The position numbers were made by a program, and so were the translations under genes. Below, one piece after another: positions 8,462 through 15,031 of a stretch of DNA of 64,000 bases; within the stretch, counting starts at the first letter, position 1; the number at the start of each line of letters is the position of its first letter. The notes beneath the pieces were generated by a model. It saw only the letters and a program-made list of their open reading frames with translations. It did no database searches and had not been told where the DNA came from. The stretch comes from an uncultured Caryophanales bacterium (lineage in GTDB: Bacteria > Bacillota_I > Bacilli_A > RFN20 > CAG-826). The DNA lies in assembly GCA_946407815.1 (NCBI GenBank), contig CAMJPB010000001.1:248001-312000 (forward strand), written 5' to 3'.

Positions 8462-9658
8462 ATGACTAAATTCAAAAGAGTATTCGTAATTGTTATTGAC
8501 TCAGTTGGCATTGGTGAAATGCCTGATGCTGAAAGATTTGGTGACAAAGGAACAAATACTTTTGTTCATACAGCAGAAAAATGCGGTGGACTTAATGTCC
8601 CTGTAATGAATTCATTAGGTTTAGGAGATCTTGCTCCAGTCAAAGGAACAACAAAAGTTGCTCACCCACAAGCTTACTGTGCCCGTCTACGTGAAGCCTC
8701 AAACGGTAAAGACACAATGACAGGTCACTGGGAGATGATGGGAATTTACACAACAAAACCATTCGTCACATTTACAGATACAGGTTTCCCAAAGGAATTA
8801 ATGGATGAACTTGCCGAAAAGACAGGTCATAAATTAATCGGAAATAAAGCTGCTTCTGGTACCGAAATTCTAAAAGAATTAGGTGAAGAACAAATGAGAG
8901 ATAATTCTCTTATTGTCTACACATCTGCAGACTCAGTTCTTCAAATTGCAGCACACGAAGAAGTCACTGGTGTACAAGAATTGTACAGATGCTGTGAAAT
9001 CGCTCGTGAAATCTGTATGAAACCTGAATATTATGTTGGTCGTGTTATCGCTCGTCCTTACGTTGGAAAAGACAAAGACAGCTTCAAGAGAACACCAAAT
9101 AGACACGATTTAGCAGTCTCTCCAAGTGGCATAACTACAATGGATGTTCTGAAAGAACAAGGTTACATGGTTTCGTGTGTTGGTAAAATTGGAGACATCT
9201 TCAATCAATGCGGTGTTGTTAAAACTCAAAAGACCGTTTCAAATATGGACGGAATGGATAAAACAATTGATGAATGCGAACATCACGATTTCGAAGGTTT
9301 ATGCTACATCAACTTAGTTGAGTTCGATTCTGAATATGGTCATAGACGTAATCCAACAGGTTATGGCAAGTGTCTTGAAGAATTCGATAAGCGCTTAGGC
9401 GAACTTATTGAAGTTTCTAAAGAAAACGATTTGATTATCGTTACAGCCGATCACGGTAATGATCCAACTCACACCGGAACCGATCACACTAGAGAAAAAG
9501 TCCCATTCCTTGCTTATAGCAAGTCATTCAAAAATGGTAGATATCTCGAAGAAAGAGAATGCTTCGCTGATATCGGTGCAACAATCTTAGAGAACTTTGG
9601 ACTTAAAAAGGCTCCAAATCAAATTGGAACCCCAATCAAAGAACTTCTTGAAGATTAA
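8462..9658 (+). CDS. deoB: Phosphopentomutase
   Basis: Interconverts (deoxy)ribose 1-phosphate and 5-phosphate in nucleoside salvage; the product deoxyribose 5-phosphate is the substrate of DeoC, also encoded here at 36.8 kb. 398 aa alkaline-phosphatase-fold enzyme. N-terminal [13 protein letters not shown] provides the metal aspartate, [13 protein letters not shown] contains the threonine nucleophile region, and the C-terminal [18 protein letters not shown] carries the second metal site. Ribosome binding site AAAGGAG at normal spacing. It converges on the CRP-like gene with a 4-bp overlap at the stops. Confidence 0.97.
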   Translation: MTKFKRVFVIVIDSVGIGEMPDAERFGDKGTNTFVHTAEKCGGLNVPVMNSLGLGDLAPVKGTTKVAHPQAYCARLREASNGKDTMTGHWEMMGIYTTKPFVTFTDTGFPKELMDELAEKTGHKLIGNKAASGTEILKELGEEQMRDNSLIVYTSADSVLQIAAHEEVTGVQELYRCCEIAREICMKPEYYVGRVIARPYVGKDKDSFKRTPNRHDLAVSPSGITTMDVLKEQGYMVSCVGKIGDIFNQCGVVKTQKTVSNMDGMDKTIDECEHHDFEGLCYINLVEFDSEYGHRRNPTGYGKCLEEFDKRLGELIEVSKENDLIIVTADHGNDPTHTGTDHTREKVPFLAYSKSFKNGRYLEERECFADIGATILENFGLKKAPNQIGTPIKELLED

Positions 9659-10245
9659 TTAACTTTAGAAATTTTATGAGGAGAACGTCGAATGATGTTC
9701 TCTTTTTCTAACTTTGTTAGAAGTCGAGATAATGTTTCACGTTTAAGGTGAAGAATGTCCGCTAAATCTGTAACAGACTCAAACTTAATTTCGTCATTAT
9801 TCTCTTTAAGATAGAACAAAAATCTTTCTTCTGCAGACGAGAATGAAAGCATTTTAATAGTGGAGTTTAGCTTCTTTCCAAAGTTGGATTGGATATTTAA
9901 ATAGGCAATTAAAAACTCTTTATTGCATCGCAATATTCTTTCTAAATTGGCTTTATTGATCGAAACGATAGTGGAATCTTTTAAGGCAATAACGTCACCT
10001 TTGTAGGTCGGATTATCTGAAAAAAGTAAGTTATTTCCAAACATTTCTCCATTTTCGAGAATGTTGAAGATGACTTCAGAACCAGAATAGTGCATAGAAC
10101 TAATTTTAACCTGGCCAGAAACAACGATTGAGACTTCAGAGCATAATTCCCCTTCCCTAAACAAAACCTCGCCTTTAACAAGTGTTTTTACATGTAAAAG
10201 AGAACGCTCTTCTTTGCTAAGTAATGACAAAATATTAGTTTTCAT
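9655..10245 (-). CDS. Crp/Fnr-family transcription regulator
   Basis: 196-residue cyclic-nucleotide-binding-fold regulator: beta-roll domain about 1-105 ([20 protein letters not shown]), dimer helix about 110-135, winged helix about 155-190. The recognition helix reads R169-E170-T171-L172-S173-R174. The R-E-T-x-x-R pattern is that of E. coli CRP, which reads TGTGA, and an exact TGTGA-N6-TCACA lies 8 bp upstream of the start. The cAMP-contacting Arg-Ser pair of CRP is not present in the phosphate-binding loop region, and no Fe-S cysteine cluster is seen, so the effector is unknown. It probably regulates itself and the divergent ABC lipoprotein gene. Confidence 0.88.
   Translation of the reverse strand: MKTNILSLLSKEERSLLHVKTLVKGEVLFREGELCSEVSIVVSGQVKISSMHYSGSEVIFNILENGEMFGNNLLFSDNPTYKGDVIALKDSTIVSINKANLERILRCNKEFLIAYLNIQSNFGKKLNSTIKMLSFSSAEERFLFYLKENNDEIKFESVTDLADILHLKRETLSRLLTKLEKENIIRRSPHKISKVN
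9680..9707 (+). terminator. deoB terminator inside the opposing regulator gene
   Basis: Hairpin AGAACGTC-gaat-GATGTTCT (one G-U pair) followed by CTTTTTC on the plus strand. It sits inside the last codons of the converging Crp/Fnr gene, so the sequence serves as coding DNA on one strand and terminator on the other. Confidence 0.65.
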
Positions 10246-10252
10246 ATAAAAG

Positions 10253-10268
10253 TGTGATTTGAATCACA
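10253..10268. promoter_or_regulatory. CRP-type operator TGTGA-N6-TCACA
   Basis: The sequence TGTGATTTGAATCACA is an exact match to both half sites of the CRP consensus with a 6-nt centre. It lies between the divergent Crp/Fnr regulator (start 10245) and the ABC lipoprotein gene (start 10321). Candidate -10 boxes for the lipoprotein gene are TATAAA at 10283 or TAATAT at 10290; with the latter, the operator centre would be near -41.5, a class II activator position. Confidence 0.8.
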
Positions 10269-10320
10269 TAACTATTATGGATTATAAAATAATATATTGC
10301 TACGAAAAGAGATGATAAAT

Positions 10321-11229
10321 ATGAAAAAAGTAAGTTTATTAGCATTAATGCCAATATTATTGGCAGGATGTGGAACAAAAGGATTAAAAATTGTTGTTCC
10401 TACTGGTGCTCCAGCTGTCGCAATGGCTGGTTTAGCGACCGAAGAGGGATTTATTACAGATACAGATCCGTCAAAGATTTTAGCGATGATGGTAGCAGGA
10501 AATGCCGATGTTGCTGTTCTTCCAACTAATGTTGGAGTGCAAGCCATCAACAAACAAGGCCTTCCTTTCAAAATGCTTTGTACAATCACATTTGGCAATT
10601 TTTATGTCGCATCAACAGGTCACGATGACAATGGTGTAATGGACGAAACTGACTATATAGTCGCATTCCAACAAGGCGCTGTTCCTGATAAAGTTTTCCA
10701 TTACGTTCACGGAACATCATTAGATAGTGCTCTGCACTACGTTCCATCTGCACAAGATGCGGCAAAATGCTTAAAACTTGGCAAGAACCCATTAGACGAT
10801 AACAAGTTTGTCGACTATGTCTTGATTGCAGAACCTGCTTTAACAACCATTCAAAGCTCAACTCCAAACGTCTCAGTTTACGAAGATTTACAAAGTAAAT
10901 ATAAAGAGCAAAGTGGTGGTCTAATTCTTCCTCAAGCTTCTGTTTTTGTCGCAAATACAGTGAAAAGTGTGAATGCAGTTTATAAAACAATTGAGTCATC
11001 CATCAAAAAGATGACAGCAGAACCTGATCAAGTTGCCGAACTTATGAATAAAGTAGCGGATCCAGAGGTACTTTTCGCAGTTAAACCAGAAGTGGCGGTG
11101 CAAGTCACAAAGAACGGAAATAGGATGGGAATCGACTGCAAAGCAGCGTCAGTCATCAAAGATGACATTAACAATTTCCTCTCAATTTTCGGAGTAGATG
11201 GAATTAAGGATGAAAGTATTGCGAAATAA
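10321..11229 (+). CDS. ABC transporter substrate-binding lipoprotein (NitT/TauT-like)
   Basis: 302 aa from the ATG at 10321, preferred over an in-frame TTG at 10297 because it gives a clean signal peptide: MKK, hydrophobic core, lipobox LAGC with lipidated Cys at 17. The mature protein begins with a periplasmic-binding fold typical of NMT1/SsuA/TauA-type proteins (IVVPTGAPAVAMAGLA, then GNADVAVLPTNVG). The substrate cannot be deduced; thiamine precursors, sulfonates or nitrate-type anions are all transported by relatives. The permease gene overlaps its 3' end. No ATPase gene is adjacent. A CRP-type operator upstream suggests control by the divergent regulator. Confidence 0.82.
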   Translation: MKKVSLLALMPILLAGCGTKGLKIVVPTGAPAVAMAGLATEEGFITDTDPSKILAMMVAGNADVAVLPTNVGVQAINKQGLPFKMLCTITFGNFYVASTGHDDNGVMDETDYIVAFQQGAVPDKVFHYVHGTSLDSALHYVPSAQDAAKCLKLGKNPLDDNKFVDYVLIAEPALTTIQSSTPNVSVYEDLQSKYKEQSGGLILPQASVFVANTVKSVNAVYKTIESSIKKMTAEPDQVAELMNKVADPEVLFAVKPEVAVQVTKNGNRMGIDCKAASVIKDDINNFLSIFGVDGIKDESIAK

Positions 11230-11998
11230 GTATTTATTCCTTTTAGGCTTTCTATTTTTAATAGGAGTCTGGTTTTTAGTGTCTGTATTAATCGACCAAG
11301 GCTCCATGATTTTTCCTTCACCAATAAAAACATTCAAATTGATGTTTGAACTACTTGGACAAGGAAAAACCTACGGCTATTTAGGCTTTTCTATAATTAG
11401 ATTATTAGTTGGTTTTGGCATCTCAATGGTGTTAGCATTCCTTTTAGGAATATTGGTCAATAATAACGAAGCCTTATATAATTTCTTTACGCCTATTATC
11501 ACATTCTTTAAGGCAGCTCCTACCGCAACGTTTGTGTTCCTTTTCATCGTTTTAGTCGGTGGAAGAAACGCTCCAGCCTTTGTTGTAATTGTGATGACCT
11601 TCCCAATTCTTTATGAAGCGGTGGTAAGTGCGATCAGAAATACCGATCAAACAATCCTCGATGCCGCTCAAATGGATGGCTCAAACAAGCTTAAAACTTT
11701 GTTTTATATACAGTTACCTTTAGGCCTCCCATTCATTTCTCTCGGCCTTGTCTCAACATTCGGCATGGCTTTTAAGGTAGAAATAATGGCGGAAATTATC
11801 ACCGGTATCACTAAGGGCGGAATCGGAACAATGATAAATATTAACAACTATCTTGATCCAACTAACCTTGAGCCGATGTTTGCCTACTCATTAATGGCCA
11901 TAATCCTTGTTTTAGTGGTGTCAATAGTGGCGTCAATTTTGAAGAATAAATTAAGTGGAAATAAGCCTTCAAAAAATACAAAATTAGTAGAAAATTAG
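11198..11998 (+). CDS. ABC transporter permease (SsuC/TauC-like)
   Basis: Membrane component of a binding-protein-dependent importer, 266 aa with about six hydrophobic segments. The EAA loop that docks the ATPase is visible as DAAQMDGSNKLKTLFYIQLPLGLP near residues 160-180. It overlaps the lipoprotein gene by 32 nt; a second ATG at 11210 is an equally possible start, as neither has an ideal ribosome binding site. Its last codons and stop (KLVEN, TAG) are themselves made of the TTAGTAG repeat. A cognate ATPase is missing downstream, where the strand changes and the dif-like site lies. Confidence 0.85.
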   Translation: MELRMKVLRNKYLFLLGFLFLIGVWFLVSVLIDQGSMIFPSPIKTFKLMFELLGQGKTYGYLGFSIIRLLVGFGISMVLAFLLGILVNNNEALYNFFTPIITFFKAAPTATFVFLFIVLVGGRNAPAFVVIVMTFPILYEAVVSAIRNTDQTILDAAQMDGSNKLKTLFYIQLPLGLPFISLGLVSTFGMAFKVEIMAEIITGITKGGIGTMININNYLDPTNLEPMFAYSLMAIILVLVVSIVASILKNKLSGNKPSKNTKLVEN

Positions 11999-12001
11999 TA
12001 G
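11980..12001 (+). repeat. TTAGTAG tandem repeat, site B (2 perfect copies)
   Basis: Two copies of AAAATTAGTAG forming the last codons and stop of the permease gene, then TTTTATACGG. Identical in unit to site A at 4364. Confidence 0.9.
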
Positions 12002-12021
12002 TTTTATACGGCTTAAAAACG

Positions 12022-12054
12022 AAAAGAATTCCGCGTTTTGCAGAGTTCTTTTTC
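12022..12054 (+). terminator. Terminator after the permease
   Basis: Stem AAAAGAATTC / GAGTTCTTTT (one G-U pair) around an 11-nt loop, ending in a T run. It precedes the dif-like site. Confidence 0.65.
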
Positions 12055-12104
12055 ATTATTATTAAGTTAAAAAGTATCGATAAATTCGTATTTTCTTATT
12101 ATTT

Positions 12105-12132
12105 GGTTAACATAATGGACATTATACGAAGT
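12105..12132 (-). other. dif: dif-like XerC/XerD recombination site
   Basis: Read on the minus strand: XerC arm ACTTCGTATAA, 6-bp centre TGTCCA, XerD arm TTATGTTAACC. The 11+6+11 layout and the arms match known dif sites: by eye about 21 of 28 positions agree with the B. subtilis dif and about 20 with the E. coli dif as I remember them, and the XerD arm core TTATGTTAA is identical to E. coli. Gene direction flips here, from nearly all plus on the left to nearly all minus on the right, as expected at the replication terminus. It sits in the 159-bp gap between converging genes. Confidence 0.82.
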
Positions 12133-12157
12133 TCTTATATAATTAAAAAGGATGAAA

Positions 12158-13255
12158 TTATTTCAAATACATTTCGAAACATTCATCAGTGAGTTTATTT
12201 GTGATATCTTTTTTAGCTCCAAGTAAATATTTTCTATTGTCTTCCAAAGTTGTTAAAAATCCTTGTTTCCAATCTTCCATACAGGCATTAATTAACCAAG
12301 TTGAATCAAATTCTCTGGTTGGTTCGATCTTATCACAAGCATAAACGACCATTCCAAGCGGGCTCATGTTTGCCTTTCCTGTGCAATGAAATTTAATTGC
12401 GTCTAAAATTTCAGGATCTTCAACGCCTAATTTGGTTTTTGCTAAAAATTCACCTGCGAATTGATGATAAGCGAAATTTGGAATATCCAAATATTCTGGA
12501 TAATAATCTTTCATTATCTTCAAAAGGTTTTCATCTTCTTTGTAATAACCTTTGCCTAAATCATGTAAAAGAGCAGCGAAATAATACTTATATAAAGGCT
12601 CTAATTTATTAACTTCCGCCACTTTTAAAGCCAAATTTGCGACTTCAATTGAGTGATTTAAACGCTTTTCAGGGATAAAAAATGCAACTTTCTTTACAAA
12701 GTAAAGACGATTCTTTTCAATGTATTCTAGGACTTCAAAAGGTAAATCCACCGATTTCATATCTTTAATTGCTGAAGATGATACTTCACCGCTTTTATCA
12801 AAACCTAAATCGATCATATTAAATTCTTTAATATTGTTCTCATTAAAGTCATTTTCAGGCCTATAACAATACACAATTTGAACTAGTTTAGATAATTCTT
12901 TAGCATCTTTCCAATCTTGGAACTTATTGACCTGATCCGCGCCAATTAAAAAATACAAATTATCATCCTTGTGGATGTTTTTAAGATATTTTACTGTATC
13001 AATTGAATAATTAACTTCCGTGTTTGAATTTAATTCAAATTCACAAATTTCGTAGTCAAAACTAACGCCTTTTAGAGCGATTTTCAGCATTTCTAATCTT
13101 TGATTAGAACTGACTTCTGGTGATTTCCATCTAGGAGCTTTTGATGGCACAAAAATGAGCGAAGCATTGAACTTCTTTGCTGCTGCCTCGGCCATTCTTA
13201 AATGGCCATTATGAACAGGGTCAAATGTGCCGCCAAAAACAACGAAATTTTTCAT
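12158..13255 (-). CDS. nadD: NadD-YqeK fusion: nicotinate-nucleotide adenylyltransferase plus HD-domain hydrolase
   Basis: 365 aa, two proteins in one. Residues 1-190 are NadD, which makes deamido-NAD from NaMN and ATP, with the nucleotidyltransferase motif GGTFDPVHNGH (8-18) and SSSAIKD (the SxxxR/SSTxIR region). Residues 195-365 are an HD-domain phosphohydrolase of the YqeK type: HSIEVAN (about 203), ALLHDLGKG (about 229), YHQFAGE, and FHCTGKANMSPLG. YqeK proteins hydrolyse Ap4A. In B. subtilis these are neighbouring genes; the fusion is known from Mollicutes. The gene directly follows yqeH. aroE, yhbY and rsfS, which flank it in Bacilli, are absent. Confidence 0.93.
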   Translation of the reverse strand: MKNFVVFGGTFDPVHNGHLRMAEAAAKKFNASLIFVPSKAPRWKSPEVSSNQRLEMLKIALKGVSFDYEICEFELNSNTEVNYSIDTVKYLKNIHKDDNLYFLIGADQVNKFQDWKDAKELSKLVQIVYCYRPENDFNENNIKEFNMIDLGFDKSGEVSSSAIKDMKSVDLPFEVLEYIEKNRLYFVKKVAFFIPEKRLNHSIEVANLALKVAEVNKLEPLYKYYFAALLHDLGKGYYKEDENLLKIMKDYYPEYLDIPNFAYHQFAGEFLAKTKLGVEDPEILDAIKFHCTGKANMSPLGMVVYACDKIEPTREFDSTWLINACMEDWKQGFLTTLEDNRKYLLGAKKDITNKLTDECFEMYLK

Positions 13256-14403
13256 TATTTAACTTTTACTTTAGGTCTAGATGTGTAAATTGAGACACCT
13301 TTTGGAACGTAAACTCTAAGTTTTTGGTTAGTTGCAAAACCACAAACCCAGCCAAGTCCAGCAAATCCTATATCTCTATATGAACCTTCAGGATTTGACA
13401 TTGTAATCTCAAATGTTTCCATATCTTTTGTGGAGTTTATCTTTGATAAAGAAGGTGTAAGTGCACCTCTTTTGCTTAATTTAATGAATTTTGATTCGAC
13501 ATCGCTCACATGGCTCTTGTTGAGGTGAACGTTCTTGTGGAAGAAGCATGTTAAATCGAATTTATTGCCGTCAACAAGCTCGATAATGGCAAGACCACCA
13601 ATAAATAACGAGTGGCCCTTAGAAATGCTCATTTTGCGTGGTTCTACGGCTTTTGTGAGGTAAATACTCTTCAAAGTTTTCGCATCAATTCCAAATAAAA
13701 TGGAGTTAGTAATGGAAATACCTGGAGTCTCGTACATTGCAGACTTGTTTGTCATCGGTATTTGCATAACCTTTAAATGAGTGTGCTTATAGTTACAAGT
13801 AACTATGTTACCGTTTGAAAGGTTGTTATAAATCTTTAAGAAAGCATTTATTAATGCTGTCTTACCGGAATCTTGAGGTCCAACAATAAAGACGTCTTTA
13901 CCGTTTTTAAGTTCAAAAATACGAGTTAATGTTGCTCTGATGGAATCTTCATCATTAACAGTTGCGATATAAACATCTGGAGCGTGAATTTGAAGTCCTG
14001 CGACTCTAAATCTATGAGCAACGTACTCCGAAACTTCTTCTTTGCTTGTTGTTTGAGGTAATAAGTCATATTTTGTACCTACAACAAGAATGTTCATTCC
14101 TTGAATAAGATCAATAACTTCTTTAGAGAAAGATGTTTCAAATGAGAAAAGGTTTACTACGTAAACAAGGAGGCATTCTTTTGCTTTTGCTTCTTTTAAA
14201 ACATCGATAAATTCATAATCGATAAAAGGCTCATTGGAAACTGAACGATATCTTTCAGCCTCGAAACATTTTTGGCAAAAGAAAAACTTTTGAGTAGGAT
14301 TTTGTAAGACTTCAGGGTTAATATAACCTTCTTTAGAAGGGTCTTCACTTTGAAGTGTTGCGCCACAAGTGTAGCATTTTCTGACTTTTTGAATTTGATC
14401 CAT
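13255..14403 (-). CDS. yqeH: Ribosome-biogenesis GTPase YqeH
   Basis: Circularly permuted GTPase needed for 30S subunit assembly. Start chosen at 14403 because GGAGG lies 9 nt upstream and the ATG overlaps the yqeG stop (TAATG); an in-frame ATG 15 nt earlier lacks this. N-terminal zinc finger C10, C13, C43, C46. Permuted G motifs in order: G4 as TKYDLLP, then G1 as GPQDSGKTALINAF (about 175-185), then G3-like ETPGI. 382 aa from this start. Forms an operon with yqeG and nadD-yqeK. Confidence 0.93.
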   Translation of the reverse strand: MDQIQKVRKCYTCGATLQSEDPSKEGYINPEVLQNPTQKFFFCQKCFEAERYRSVSNEPFIDYEFIDVLKEAKAKECLLVYVVNLFSFETSFSKEVIDLIQGMNILVVGTKYDLLPQTTSKEEVSEYVAHRFRVAGLQIHAPDVYIATVNDEDSIRATLTRIFELKNGKDVFIVGPQDSGKTALINAFLKIYNNLSNGNIVTCNYKHTHLKVMQIPMTNKSAMYETPGISITNSILFGIDAKTLKSIYLTKAVEPRKMSISKGHSLFIGGLAIIELVDGNKFDLTCFFHKNVHLNKSHVSDVESKFIKLSKRGALTPSLSKINSTKDMETFEITMSNPEGSYRDIGFAGLGWVCGFATNQKLRVYVPKGVSIYTSRPKVKVK

Positions 14404-14924
14404 TAGATTTGCCTCCAATCTTTAAGTAAATTCTTCTTTTTTAGCTTTTTTCTGAGCGGATTATCGAATAATCGATTAAATCTTGTTGTTGGTTGATCTT
14501 CTTTAACGAGCTTTTCGGTTAAGATTGATTTAACCTTTGCCCCATTTGCGCAGCTAATGTCTGTCACAATTTGATCACCAATCATTATAACTTCCTCTTT
14601 TTTAATGTTTAGCTTTTTCATTATCCGTTTTATTCGGATAGCAAATGGTTTTGCTAAACTTGAGAAATGTCTAACCCCTAACTCTTTGGAATATTTTTTA
14701 ACTCTTTCTCCCGTATTATTTGAAACAATAATAAGTTCGATTCCGAGTTTTTCAAGTCCCTCTTTGAGTTCTTTAGCTTCAGCTAACGGAGTTTTTTGTT
14801 TATATGAATCAAGAGTGTTATCGAGGTCTGCAAATACGTATTTAATTCCTAGTTTCTTATAAAAAATTAAATCGATTTCATAAATCGATTGAGCATGAGC
14901 AAACGGGATGAACCTTTTGAACAT
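14403..14924 (-). CDS. yqeG: HAD-superfamily phosphatase YqeG
   Basis: 173-residue HAD IIIA phosphatase-type protein. Motif I FADLDNTLDSYK (about residue 31-42), motif II IIVSNN, and motif III/IV MIGDQIVTDISCAN are intact, so it should be catalytically able; the physiological substrate is not established to my knowledge. First gene of the yqeG-yqeH-nadD/yqeK operon. No ribosome binding site is visible and the -10 box ends only 8 nt upstream, so a leaderless message is likely. Confidence 0.9.
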   Translation of the reverse strand: MFKRFIPFAHAQSIYEIDLIFYKKLGIKYVFADLDNTLDSYKQKTPLAEAKELKEGLEKLGIELIIVSNNTGERVKKYSKELGVRHFSSLAKPFAIRIKRIMKKLNIKKEEVIMIGDQIVTDISCANGAKVKSILTEKLVKEDQPTTRFNRLFDNPLRKKLKKKNLLKDWRQI

Positions 14925-14932
14925 ATATCGGT

Positions 14933-14961
14933 ATTATAAATGAATTTTAGATAACTTTAAA
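14933..14961 (-). promoter_or_regulatory. yqeG promoter (leaderless architecture)
   Basis: TTTAAA at 14956-14961, 17-nt spacer, perfect TATAAT at 14933-14938 on the minus strand. Only 8 nt separate the -10 box from the yqeG start codon. Confidence 0.6.
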
Positions 14962-14994
14962 GTTTTCTAACAAAACAAATATAAATCGCGCATA

Positions 14995-15020
14995 TAAAAA
15001 GCACCGTTTTTCGGGTGCTT
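14995..15020 (-). terminator. Terminator after parC
   Basis: On the minus strand AAGCACCC-gaaaaa-cGGTGCTT followed by TTTATA. It lies in the 107-bp gap between yqeG and parC, which otherwise holds only the yqeG promoter. Confidence 0.85.
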
Positions 15021-15031
15021 ATTTATGGTTT

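Noticed and set aside
10297-10320. TTG start upstream for the lipoprotein
   Set aside because: It would put eight polar residues before the signal peptide; the ATG at 10321 gives a normal lipoprotein leader.
12103-12140. Resemblance of the terminus site to loxP (TATACGAAGTT)
   Set aside because: The arms are not a 13-bp inverted repeat as in loxP. The 11+6+11 layout and TTATGTTAA arm fit dif much better.
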